Below the pieces are notes generated by a model. It saw only the letters and a program-made list of their open reading frames with translations, did no database searches and had not been told where the DNA came from. 64,000 nucleotides of DNA, from assembly GCA_038326205.1 (NCBI GenBank), contig JBBQJV010000011.1, forward strand, positions 1 through 64,000. Direction: 5' to 3'. Below, piece by piece: positions 1-7,251 of this stretch. This stretch comes from UBA7672 sp038326205 (lineage in GTDB: Bacteria; Pseudomonadota; Alphaproteobacteria; Caulobacterales; Hyphomonadaceae). Every line of letters begins with the position of its first letter. The stretch's first letter is position 1. Position numbers and translations under genes: made by a program.

Positions 1-24
1 GGCCCGCCCCAAACCCGCACCAGA

Positions 25-40
25 TGTTTCACGTGAAACG
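25..40. promoter_or_regulatory. parS: parS centromere site 1
   Basis: TGTTTCACGTGAAACG matches the 16-bp ParB-binding consensus TGTTTCACGTGAAACA at 15 of 16 positions. The 14-bp core is a perfect palindrome. It lies just past the mnmE stop codon. Confidence 0.93.
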
Positions 41-48
41 TCCCGCGT

Positions 49-1443
49 TCACTTCCCCACGCAGAACTGGCTGAAAATCCGGTCCAGCAGGTCCTCGGCG
101 TCGATAGCGCCGGTAATCCGTCCCAGAGCCCGCGCTGCCAGCCGCAGATCCTCGGACACCAGCTCTGCCCCGATCCCAATTCTGGCCGCCTCCAGAGCCC
201 GCTCGACAGCCGTCAGCGCCTCCTCGACCAGCTCGCGATGCCGGGCGCGCGTCACCAGCGGCGCCTCATCCGCGTCGAGTCGCTGTCGAACGATCTGCGC
301 CAGCCGTCGCTCCAGCGCCTCAAATCCCGCCCCCGTCGCGGCAGAGACCACAAACACGTCCTCCCCCCCGGCTTCCGGCGGCGCCGCCTCGATCAGGTCG
401 GCCTTGTTGAGAACCTGGACGTCACCCGGCCGAACCCCCCCAAAACGCAAGCGCCCGGCGCCGGCCAATGTTTCACGTGAAACACTCTCCGCCGCATCCG
501 AAACCCAGATCCGAAGATCTGCCTCCTCGGCCCGCGCCAAAGCCCGCCTGACCCCCTCCGCTTCGATCGCATCCACCGCCTCCCGCAAACCGGCAGTATC
601 TGCGACCCACGTGGGAAACCCTGAAAGCACCAGCCGCACCTCCACCACGTCCCGCGTCGTCCCGGCGATGGGGGAGACGATGGCCGCCTCACGCCGGGCC
701 AGCCGGTTCATCAAGCTCGACTTGCCGGCGTTTGGCGGCCCCAGAATCGCGATCCGGAACCCCTCCCGGACCGACGCCAGCCGCCCGGCATCGCCCAGCG
801 CAGCCCCCAGATCGCTCGCCAAAGCCTCGATTGGCTCGAGCGCCGAGAGGTCGATCTCACCGGGAATGTCCGCCTCGTCGGGGAAGTCGATCGACGCCTC
901 CAGCGCCGCCATGGCCGTGATCAGGAGCCCCCGCCACCCTTCGAAAACCCGCGCCGCCTCGCCCTGGTAGAGCCGCCCGGCCTGCCGCCTCTGGCCCTCC
1001 GTCTCGGCGTCGATCAGGTCGCCGATCGCCTCGGCCTGAGTCAGGTCCATCCGACCAGCATCAAACGCCCGGCGCGTGAACTCCCCCGGCTCAGCCACCC
1101 GGCAAGCCTTCGTCCGCAGCGCCGCCGCAATGACCGCCTCGATCACCGCCGGCCCGCCATGGACGTGCAATTCGACCACATCCTCGCCCGTGTAGGAGTT
1201 CGGTCCGGGCATCCAGAGTACCAATGCCTCGTCCAGGAAGCCACCTTCGGGATCGCGCAGGATGCGGGTCGCGGCCCTCCGAGGCTCAGGCGGAGATGTT
1301 TCACGTGAAACAATCCCTTCCACGCGGGTCATACCGCGCAGTAGTCCGGCACTACCGGGCCCGGACATACGGATGACGGCGACCCCGGCGCGTCCGGCGC
1401 CGGAGGCGAGGGCAATGATCGTGTCGGTGGGACCGCGAGCCAA
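49..1443 (-). CDS. mnmE: tRNA uridine-5-carboxymethylaminomethyl(34) synthesis GTPase MnmE
   Basis: MnmE (TrmE) works with MnmG to modify the wobble uridine of tRNAs. The 464-residue protein has the N-terminal formyl-THF-binding-type domain, then an embedded G domain: P-loop GPPNAGKSS near residues 235-243, GTTRD near 261-265, DTAG near 282-285 and NKAD near 346-349. It ends in FCVGK, the family's C-terminal cysteine motif. Length is normal. Two internal parS palindromes are translated in the same phase as VSRET, at residues 45-49 and 321-325, so the chromosome-partition sites are part of the protein-coding sequence. In related bacteria mnmG, rsmG and parAB follow beyond the left edge; they are not visible here. 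Confidence 0.97.
   Translation of the reverse strand: MARGPTDTIIALASGAGRAGVAVIRMSGPGSAGLLRGMTRVEGIVSRETSPPEPRRAATRILRDPEGGFLDEALVLWMPGPNSYTGEDVVELHVHGGPAVIEAVIAAALRTKACRVAEPGEFTRRAFDAGRMDLTQAEAIGDLIDAETEGQRRQAGRLYQGEAARVFEGWRGLLITAMAALEASIDFPDEADIPGEIDLSALEPIEALASDLGAALGDAGRLASVREGFRIAILGPPNAGKSSLMNRLARREAAIVSPIAGTTRDVVEVRLVLSGFPTWVADTAGLREAVDAIEAEGVRRALARAEEADLRIWVSDAAESVSRETLAGAGRLRFGGVRPGDVQVLNKADLIEAAPPEAGGEDVFVVSAATGAGFEALERRLAQIVRQRLDADEAPLVTRARHRELVEEALTAVERALEAARIGIGAELVSEDLRLAARALGRITGAIDAEDLLDRIFSQFCVGK
469..484. promoter_or_regulatory. parS: parS centromere site 2, inside mnmE
   Basis: TGTTTCACGTGAAACA is a perfect 16-bp parS. It lies in the mnmE coding sequence, where it encodes VSRET at residues 321-325, in the segment of the G domain before NKAD. 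Confidence 0.95.
1297..1312. promoter_or_regulatory. parS: parS centromere site 3, inside mnmE
   Basis: TGTTTCACGTGAAACA is a second perfect parS. It encodes VSRET at residues 45-49 of MnmE, in the same codon phase as the other in-gene site. Confidence 0.95.
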
Positions 1444-1555
1444 GGCGATCAGTCTCCGGTCATACCGGCCAAGACAGGCCAGCCCGACCGGGATGTCCCG
1501 GCCCTAGCCAGCTCTACAACCCGCTCCGCCAACAATCCAGAACGGCGGGGGCGGC

Positions 1556-2161
1556 CTAGAGGCGGTAATTAAAACTGATGCTCACCCGCGAGGTGGTAGC
1601 GCGATTGACCGTCACCTCGTGGCGCAGCCAGCTCTCCCACAGCAGGACTTCCCCCACCTTCGGGGTGACGTAGACAAACCTGCGATGGTGCTCGTCTGCG
1701 CCCTCCTGAGGTGCGGGGGCGGCCATCATCATCGCCAGGCGCGGGTCCTCGAACTTCAGCGACGACGCGCCATCGGGTACTTTAACGTAGTATGTCCCCG
1801 ACAGCACGCAGTGCGGATGGATATGGCCGGTATGGCTGCCACCGGGCTCGAGCACGTTGACCCAGATATTGTCGAGCTTCAGCCGCTTGCCCCGCAGATC
1901 CATCTGAAGGTGAGCCGCAAACCGCTCGGCATGCGGCTTCAGTGTACGCACGAGCTGCTCAAAGCAGGTCGCGCGCTGCGGCAGGTCATCGAGCGAGGCA
2001 TAGGACGTATAGCCCTGATAGCCATACTCCTTGCACCAGGCGCGACCGGCCCTGTCCTCTCGCGCGAGCATCTTGGCGCCGTCCATGAGGTCGCCATTGA
2101 GCTCCGCATCGCCAGCTTCGGCGCGGTACACTTCAGTGACAAAGAGGCGAGAGATGTCCAT
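1556..2161 (-). CDS. TIGR02466-type putative 2OG-Fe(II) oxygenase
   Basis: The 201-residue protein resembles the TIGR02466 family of putative 2-oxoglutarate/Fe(II) dioxygenases. A cupin-like core is visible: NIWVNVLEPGGSHTGHIHPH near residues 98-117 with clustered His ligands, SGTYYVKVP after it, and the distal half WESWLRHEV followed by RVSISFNY, giving the second His and a 2OG-binding Arg. The substrate is unknown; family members are often linked to small-molecule or phage-like hydroxylation. It is transcribed toward mnmE, 112 bp away, and could be cotranscribed. The family assignment is by motif recognition; the function is inference. Confidence 0.8.
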   Translation of the reverse strand: MDISRLFVTEVYRAEAGDAELNGDLMDGAKMLAREDRAGRAWCKEYGYQGYTSYASLDDLPQRATCFEQLVRTLKPHAERFAAHLQMDLRGKRLKLDNIWVNVLEPGGSHTGHIHPHCVLSGTYYVKVPDGASSLKFEDPRLAMMMAAPAPQEGADEHHRRFVYVTPKVGEVLLWESWLRHEVTVNRATTSRVSISFNYRL

Positions 2162-2493
2162 CAGCGCTCCCTAGCACAGGACGCAAGGTGGAGAGGAGAG
2201 CCGTTGATCATCCCGGGTGATCGGCGGCGTCGCTGCGTATGAGAAGACCATCGTCTGGCGTCTCGGCGCATTCGATCAGACGCCCCACGCTCTGTCGCCG
2301 CAAAAGTCTCCGTGATGATCACGCGGACCACCAGAGAAATCCTTCACAGCAGGTATCTGCGCCGTGTGCCGACACAGAAATAAACTCGCCAAACTTTTTT
2401 GCGCGCAGCGCATCGAACGCCCCGCTGTTGAGATCGTGGAAACCTCGTCGGCCGAATATTGCTCCGTAGGCGGAAGAAAGGAATGGCGAGAGC

Positions 2494-2712
2494 ATGAACC
2501 AACAACCGGCGTGCGAGGCGATGCGGCAGGCGGAACACACGGAATCAAATGGAGGGAAGAGGCGAGTCTGGACTATCGAAGAACTGAGGAAGCGGCTGGG
2601 TGTGACGGCGCCGGCCGGCGAGACGAAGGTGGAGCCGCCCAGGCGGCGTGAACCGGAAACGCGGCAGCAGCCAAGGATCATCAGGCGCGGCGCGGCTCAC
2701 GCGATGGCCTGA
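2494..2712 (+). CDS. doubtful small hypothetical protein
   Basis: This 72-codon frame would give a hydrophilic, Arg/Gln-rich peptide with one plausible helical stretch (WTIEELRKRLGV). It lacks a clear Shine-Dalgarno and other frames over the same DNA are also open, so it may not be a gene. No family is recognised. Confidence 0.25.
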   Translation: MNQQPACEAMRQAEHTESNGGKRRVWTIEELRKRLGVTAPAGETKVEPPRRREPETRQQPRIIRRGAAHAMA

Positions 2713-2730
2713 GAGCGGGGCCAGGAAACA

Positions 2731-2786
2731 GCGGTCTGAAAACGGCGGTCTGAAAACGGCAGTCTGAAAACGGCAGTCTGAAAACG
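2731..2786. repeat. four tandem 14-bp repeats
   Basis: The unit GCGGTCTGAAAACG occurs twice, followed by two copies of GCAGTCTGAAAACG, head to tail with no spacer. The array ends directly at the terminator hairpin downstream of rho, suggesting slippage-driven expansion in non-coding DNA. Confidence 0.95.
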
Positions 2787-2787
2787 G

Positions 2788-2818
2788 AAACCCCGCTCTC
2801 GCAACGAGAGCGGGGTTT
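2788..2818 (-). terminator. intrinsic terminator downstream of rho
   Basis: AAACCCCGCTCTCG and CGAGAGCGGGGTTT form a perfect 14-bp stem with a 3-nt CAA loop. On the minus strand it lies 37 bp past the rho stop and is followed by CCGTTTT. The other strand also gives a T-rich tail, so it may stop transcription from both sides. Confidence 0.9.
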
Positions 2819-2854
2819 CTGTTTGTGCGGCCCGGCGTGTTTGCCAGTCGAAAG

Positions 2855-4156
2855 CTAGTTGTTCATGGCCGAGAAGAATTCGCCATTCGTCTTGGTCTGC
2901 TTGATTTTGTCGAGCAGGAATTCGATCGCATCCTGCGCGCCCATCGGATTGAGAATGCGGCGGAGCACGTAGATTTTCTGCAGCTCCTTCGGATCGGTAA
3001 GCAGCTCTTCTTTCCGCGTGCCGGACTTAAGGATGTCGATCGCCGGAAAGATGCGTTTGTCGGAGACCTTGCGGTCAAGGATGATCTCGGAGTTGCCCGT
3101 ACCCTTGAATTCCTCGAAGATGACTTCGTCCATGCGGCTTCCAGTCTCGATCAGCGCGGTTGCGATGATGGTGAGCGAGCCGCCCTCTTCGAGGTTGCGC
3201 GCGGCGCCGAAGAAGCGTTTCGGTTTCTGCAGGGCGTTGGCGTCGACACCGCCGGTCAGCACTTTACCGGAGGAGGGAACGACGGTGTTGTAGGCGCGGC
3301 CGAGGCGCGTGATCGAGTCGAGCAGGATCACGACATCGCGGCCATGTTCGGCGAGGCGCTTGGCTTTCTCGATCACCATCTCGGCGACTGCGACGTGGCG
3401 CGTTGCAGGCTCGTCGAAGGTCGAGGAGATGACCTCGCCGCGCACCGAGCGCTGCATGTCGGTGACTTCCTCGGGACGTTCGTCGATGAGCAGCACGATC
3501 AGGTAGCACTCGGGGTGGTTTTCAGCGACCGACTGCGCAATGTTCTGCAGCAGCACGGTTTTGCCGGTCCTGGGCGGCGCGACGATCAGCGCGCGCTGGC
3601 CTTTGCCGATCGGCGAGACGATGTCGATGACGCGGCCCGAGCGATCCTTCTTGGTCGGATCCTTGGGCTCCATGTGGAGACGTTCATCGGGATAAAGCGG
3701 CGTCAGGTTGTCGAACGGGACCTTGTGGCGCGCACGCTCGGGATCCTCGAAATTGACGGTGGAGACGCGAACGAGGGCGAAGTAGCGCTCGCCATCGCGT
3801 GGTCCGCGAATGGTGCCTTCCACCGTATCGCCGGTGCGCAGGCCCATCTTCCGGATCATCTGCGGCTGAACATAAATGTCGTCTGGACCGGCAAGATAGT
3901 TGGACTGTGGGGAGCGGAGGAAGCCGAAACCGTCAGGCAGAACCTCGACCACCCCGACACCGATGATCTCGACATCGCGTTCGGCCAGCTCCTTGAGGAC
4001 GCCGAACATCAATTCCTGCTTCGAGAGGAGCGAGGCGCCTTCGACCTCAAGCTCTTCGGCCATGGCCAGCAGTTCGGCCGGTGTTTTTTTCTTGAGATCG
4101 TTGAGCAGCACGCGCTCGTGCTCTTGCTCAGCCGCTTCGATAACGTCGTCAGACAT
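2855..4156 (-). CDS. rho: transcription termination factor Rho
   Basis: Rho is the hexameric RNA-dependent ATPase that ends transcription at unstructured C-rich sites. The chosen start gives 433 residues beginning MSDDVIEAAE, close to the usual size; an upstream in-frame start would add 66 residues of low-complexity sequence unlike Rho. A helical N-terminal domain is followed by the cold-shock RNA-binding fold (about residues 60-135, with DGFGFLRSP), Walker A PPRTGKT with Lys near 199, and the Q/R-loop region RSVRGEVISS. The C-terminus is complete. It lies downstream of hemE-hemH-hemJ in the same direction, the usual order beside the alphaproteobacterial origin, after a 163-bp leader. Confidence 0.97.
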   Translation of the reverse strand: MSDDVIEAAEQEHERVLLNDLKKKTPAELLAMAEELEVEGASLLSKQELMFGVLKELAERDVEIIGVGVVEVLPDGFGFLRSPQSNYLAGPDDIYVQPQMIRKMGLRTGDTVEGTIRGPRDGERYFALVRVSTVNFEDPERARHKVPFDNLTPLYPDERLHMEPKDPTKKDRSGRVIDIVSPIGKGQRALIVAPPRTGKTVLLQNIAQSVAENHPECYLIVLLIDERPEEVTDMQRSVRGEVISSTFDEPATRHVAVAEMVIEKAKRLAEHGRDVVILLDSITRLGRAYNTVVPSSGKVLTGGVDANALQKPKRFFGAARNLEEGGSLTIIATALIETGSRMDEVIFEEFKGTGNSEIILDRKVSDKRIFPAIDILKSGTRKEELLTDPKELQKIYVLRRILNPMGAQDAIEFLLDKIKQTKTNGEFFSAMNN

Positions 4157-4319
4157 TGAATAAATACATTTCGATTGTGGTTTGCCCTGGAGATGGCGCG
4201 AGGCGCGGGTCTGGCGGGCAAATTTTGAGAAGGGAAGGACATCGACCGGACGGCCGACGTTCGCGGTTAGACCGTCAAAATCCCGCAGGGTCAAGAGAGA
4301 ATGGGCTGCGGACCCTTGC

Positions 4320-4748
4320 CTAGAAGGGCTGGACGACGACCAGAATGACCGCAAAAATCGCGATCACCATAGGAATTTCGTTCATCATCCTCAGCTTGCG
4401 CGGTTCGATCGGTCGCTGCCCGGCGGCGATCTTTTTGCCCAGCCCGATGACGTAGCCATGGAAGCCCGACAGGATCAAAACAAGCAATATTTTGCCCCAA
4501 AACCAAATCTGCGTAACATAAAATTCCCAGTTGTTGCCGATCATGGCGAGACCCATCAGCCAGGCGAGGATCAATGTCGGGTTGAGGATCACCCTGCGGG
4601 TCGAGTTGGCCGCCTTGTCCATTGCGGCTTCAAAGCGGGGATCGCCCACGGCTTCGAGCCGGTAGACCAACAGGCGCGGATAGATCAGCAGGCCAGCCGT
4701 CAGGGCGATAACGCTGATGATGTGGATCGCACGAAACCATTCAAACAT
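4320..4748 (-). CDS. hemJ: protoporphyrinogen IX oxidase HemJ
   Basis: HemJ oxidises protoporphyrinogen IX to protoporphyrin IX in the inner membrane, the step before ferrochelatase. The 142-residue protein has four hydrophobic helices. It carries the conserved His near residue 9 (FRAIHIISVIA), YPRLLVYRLE after helix 1, and FWGKILLVLILSGFHGY with the conserved Lys, matching the HemJ (UPF0093) family over its full length. It follows hemH by 26 bp, so the last two haem steps are cotranscribed. Confidence 0.95.
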   Translation of the reverse strand: MFEWFRAIHIISVIALTAGLLIYPRLLVYRLEAVGDPRFEAAMDKAANSTRRVILNPTLILAWLMGLAMIGNNWEFYVTQIWFWGKILLVLILSGFHGYVIGLGKKIAAGQRPIEPRKLRMMNEIPMVIAIFAVILVVVQPF

Positions 4749-4774
4749 GGACCAACTCCCGCCCCGTCTACGCC

Positions 4775-5824
4775 TCAGGCGGACTTGTTAGCGGGCGCAC
4801 GGTGGTTCGGACAGTCCTTCCGGTCGGTCGGGCAGATCCGTCCTCCACACCCCGATCGGATTTTCGGAACCGCCGTGTCGGCCATCGCATCCTCGACCAG
4901 GTCGGCCAGCGTTTCGACAAAGCCCGCATCGACGCCGAGGGCTGGGGCGCGCAGGTAGTGTTTGGCGCCGTGCTGCTCGGCTAGGTGGCGATACTCGATG
5001 TCGAGTTCAACCAGCGTCTCGATATGTTCGGAGACGAAGGCGATGGGCGAAAGCAGGATGGCCTTGCCGTCCTTGGCGGCCTGTTCGATTGACGCATCGG
5101 TCGGCGGACCAATCCATTTCAGCGGGCCAACGCGAGATTGATAGCAGACCTCGACCTCCCACTCAGGCGGCAGCAGCGGCTTCAGCTTTTCTGCCGTGAG
5201 CTCGACCTGCCACTGGTAGGGATCGCCGGTCTTCACAACAATTTCGGGCAGGCCGTGCGCCGACAGGAGGCAGCGAACATTCGCGGGCTTGCCCGCTTTT
5301 TCCCACGTCTCGATCAACTTGCGTGCGTGGGCTGTGATGAATTTTTCCCTGTCTGGATAGCAGCACACGGTAACGCCCTCAGGACCCCGCGCCTCTTTCC
5401 ACGCGATCATCGAGGAGCCTGTCGTGGTCGAGGAGAAATGCGGGTAGAGCGGCAGAAGTATCACCCTGTCGGCGCCCCAGGATTTCACCTCCCGAACGGT
5501 GTCGGCGGCGTAGGGCTTCCAGTAGCGCATCGCAATGAAACTCTTGGCGATGTGCCCACGTCTGGACAGTTCGGTGTCAAGTGCGGCCGCCTGCTTGCGT
5601 GTCTCCGGGAGAAGCGGAGAGCCGCCGCCCATCAGCGCATAGTTCGCCCGCGCACTTGGCGCGCGGGTTATCGAAATCAGTCGCGCGATCAGGAAACGCA
5701 GCGGCAGGGGCGCACGGATGATCGCCTTGTCGCGGAACAGATTTTTCAGAAACGGCTGAACATCGTCCGGCCCGTCAGGACCGCCCAGATTGAACAGGAC
5801 AACGGCGATCTTTTGCGAACTCAA
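4775..5824 (-). CDS. hemH: ferrochelatase, with C-terminal cysteine cluster
   Basis: Inserts Fe2+ into protoporphyrin IX to make haem. The 349-residue protein shows LPLYPHFSSTTTGSS, the conserved His in SAHGLP and the Glu region FVSEHIETLVELDIEY. The tail SGCGGRICPTDRKDC has three cysteines near residues 326, 331 and 338, the pattern expected of [2Fe-2S]-type ferrochelatases, a form known in Caulobacter. The start codon overlaps the hemE stop (ATGA), indicating translational coupling. Cluster presence is inferred from the cysteines. Confidence 0.96.
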   Translation of the reverse strand: MSSQKIAVVLFNLGGPDGPDDVQPFLKNLFRDKAIIRAPLPLRFLIARLISITRAPSARANYALMGGGSPLLPETRKQAAALDTELSRRGHIAKSFIAMRYWKPYAADTVREVKSWGADRVILLPLYPHFSSTTTGSSMIAWKEARGPEGVTVCCYPDREKFITAHARKLIETWEKAGKPANVRCLLSAHGLPEIVVKTGDPYQWQVELTAEKLKPLLPPEWEVEVCYQSRVGPLKWIGPPTDASIEQAAKDGKAILLSPIAFVSEHIETLVELDIEYRHLAEQHGAKHYLRAPALGVDAGFVETLADLVEDAMADTAVPKIRSGCGGRICPTDRKDCPNHRAPANKSA

Positions 5825-6852
5825 GTGACGCTCCGGATCGTGCGAAGCACTGATTCTACATGGGAAATCGGCACTTCCGGCGTCACGCCATGCCCTAGGT
5901 TGAATATGTGCGGCCGGCCCTTGAGCTGATCGATGATCTCGCGCACGCGGGTTTCGAGGCCCGGTCCGCCGGCGACCAGCCGCATCGGATCGAGATTGCC
6001 CTGTACGGGCATGCCTTTGGGCAGCATCGCGTCGATCCGTTTCAGCGACATTGCCGTGTCCAGGCCAACTGCGCTCACGCCTGTACGCTCCGCATAATCC
6101 ACCACCAGAGTTCCAGCGCCGCGCGGAAAGCCGATGATCGGCTGCTTCACACCCAAATCGCGCACACGCTGTACGAGCTTCGCGGTCGGTCCGATCACCC
6201 AGCGCTCGAAAGCGTCCTGCGGCAGACCCTCAGCCCAGCTCTCGAACAGCATCAGCGCGTCTGCGCCGGCGTCCGCCTGCATTTTCAAATAGTGTGCGCT
6301 GGCCTCCACAAGCTGGTCCAGCATGCCATCGAGCTCCTCGGGATGCTGGTAGCCAAACTTGCGGCTATCCGCCTTGTCGGTGCCCCCGCGGCCTTCAATG
6401 GCATAAACGCCCACTGTCCATGGCGAACCGGCAAAGCCGATCAACGTGACGGACGGATCAAGCGCGGCCTTCACACGCTCGACAGTCTCACCGACCGGAG
6501 CGAGCTTTGACAGCAGCTTTTCCATCGGCACGTTGGCAAGATCGCTGGCCTTCGTTGCAGGATCAACCCGCGGTCCTTCGCCTTCAACGAACCGAACGTT
6601 GCGGCCCATGGCGTCGAGGATGAGCAGGATGTCCGCAAACAGGATCGCTCCATCCATCCCGTAGCGGCGCACCGGCTGCAGTGTCGCTTCCGCTGCGAGG
6701 GAAGGGGAGTAGCAGAAATCGAGGAAGTCGCGCGCTTTCGCTCTTAGCTCCCGGTATTCCGCAAGATGCCTTCCTGCCTGACGCATCATCCAGACTGGAA
6801 CCGGATCGATGCGCTCGCCGTTCAGCACTCTGAGAAGAGATTTCCCGTTCAA
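5821..6852 (-). CDS. hemE: uroporphyrinogen decarboxylase
   Basis: Decarboxylates the four acetate side chains of uroporphyrinogen III to give coproporphyrinogen III. The 343-residue protein opens with the signature PVWMMRQAGRHLAEYRELR (about residues 19-37) and carries GFAGSPWTV and the C-terminal NLGHGVTPEVP. It is the first gene of hemE-hemH-hemJ, reading away from the predicted origin. In Caulobacter hemE marks one edge of Cori, and its promoter lies inside the origin. Confidence 0.97.
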   Translation of the reverse strand: MNGKSLLRVLNGERIDPVPVWMMRQAGRHLAEYRELRAKARDFLDFCYSPSLAAEATLQPVRRYGMDGAILFADILLILDAMGRNVRFVEGEGPRVDPATKASDLANVPMEKLLSKLAPVGETVERVKAALDPSVTLIGFAGSPWTVGVYAIEGRGGTDKADSRKFGYQHPEELDGMLDQLVEASAHYLKMQADAGADALMLFESWAEGLPQDAFERWVIGPTAKLVQRVRDLGVKQPIIGFPRGAGTLVVDYAERTGVSAVGLDTAMSLKRIDAMLPKGMPVQGNLDPMRLVAGGPGLETRVREIIDQLKGRPHIFNLGHGVTPEVPISHVESVLRTIRSVT

Positions 6853-7037
6853 GCGTCACCCAGTGAAGAGAAAAGAAGAGATTCTTTGAATCTGAATCTA
6901 AATAGACTCTGGTGGTGTTTAGTCAGTTCATAAGTCGGGTCCAAGCGTCATCCCCAAAGAGTGCACATGCCTGTGCACCGTGAATCACGCAATGTTCCGA
7001 CTCCGATTCAGACGTTTACGTTTCATTAAGATCTTCG

Positions 7038-7053
7038 TTAACAACACCTTAAC
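7038..7053 (+). promoter_or_regulatory. CtrA-binding box in the origin
   Basis: TTAACAACACCTTAAC fits the CtrA consensus TTAA-N7-TTAAC exactly. A further TTAA at 7026-7029 is spaced 8 nt from its left half. In Caulobacter, phosphorylated CtrA bound at such boxes blocks replication initiation in swarmer cells and represses the hemE promoter. Confidence 0.82.
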
Positions 7054-7167
7054 GCGAGTCGAGTGCCAAGCGCGTGACTCTTGGGCGCCTTTTCGAAGAG
7101 TCTTGCTCAGTAGCTCCACCTGTCGACAAGTGTGTGACTCAAACTGGCGCCGAATCCGGCGCCCAGC

Positions 7168-7176
7168 TTGTCCACA
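7168..7176 (+). promoter_or_regulatory. DnaA-box-like site
   Basis: TTGTCCACA differs from the consensus TTATCCACA at one position. It is the best DnaA box in the origin segment, with weaker relatives at 7121-7129 (minus strand) and 7204-7212. Confidence 0.65.
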
Positions 7177-7251
7177 ATCAACTCCCAGCGGTATTGGGGG
7201 TAGGCGTCCACAGGCGGGCGTCCAAAGACGCGCTGGAGTCTCGACCACCGG

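Larger units (their letters stand above)
2162..2854. other. 693-bp gap with a doubtful small ORF, 14-bp tandem repeats and the rho terminator
   Basis: This gap lies between the oxygenase-like gene and rho. It holds one weakly supported small reading frame (2494-2712), four tandem 14-bp repeats (2731-2786) and a strong hairpin (2788-2818). I see no conserved gene in the first 330 bp. Confidence 0.6.
6853..7251. other. oriC: predicted chromosomal replication origin (oriC/Cori-type)
   Basis: This non-coding gap between divergent hemE and ppsR matches the position of Cori in Caulobacter crescentus. It contains 13 GANTC methylation sites starting at 6880, 6888, 6894, 6905, 6982, 6999, 7005, 7056, 7076, 7098, 7136, 7152 and 7236; about 1.6 are expected by chance. 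A CtrA box lies at 7038-7053. DnaA-box-like sequences are TTGTCCACA at 7168-7176, TTGTCGACA on the minus strand at 7121-7129 and GCGTCCACA at 7204-7212. AT-rich stretches lie near 6866-6909 and 7012-7052. Genes on both sides read outward, and parS lies 6-7 kb away. Confidence 0.88.

Noticed and set aside
469..484. TTTCACGTGAAA palindrome as a transcription-factor operator
   Set aside because: The full 16-bp ParB consensus repeated three times near the origin is better explained as parS.
2731..2786. CRISPR or iteron-type origin repeats
   Set aside because: 14-bp units without spacers, no Rep gene, and the origin signals lie at 6.85-7.25 kb instead.
4157..4354. 66-codon extension of Rho
   Set aside because: The added sequence is unlike Rho, and MSDDVIEAAE is the expected N-terminus.
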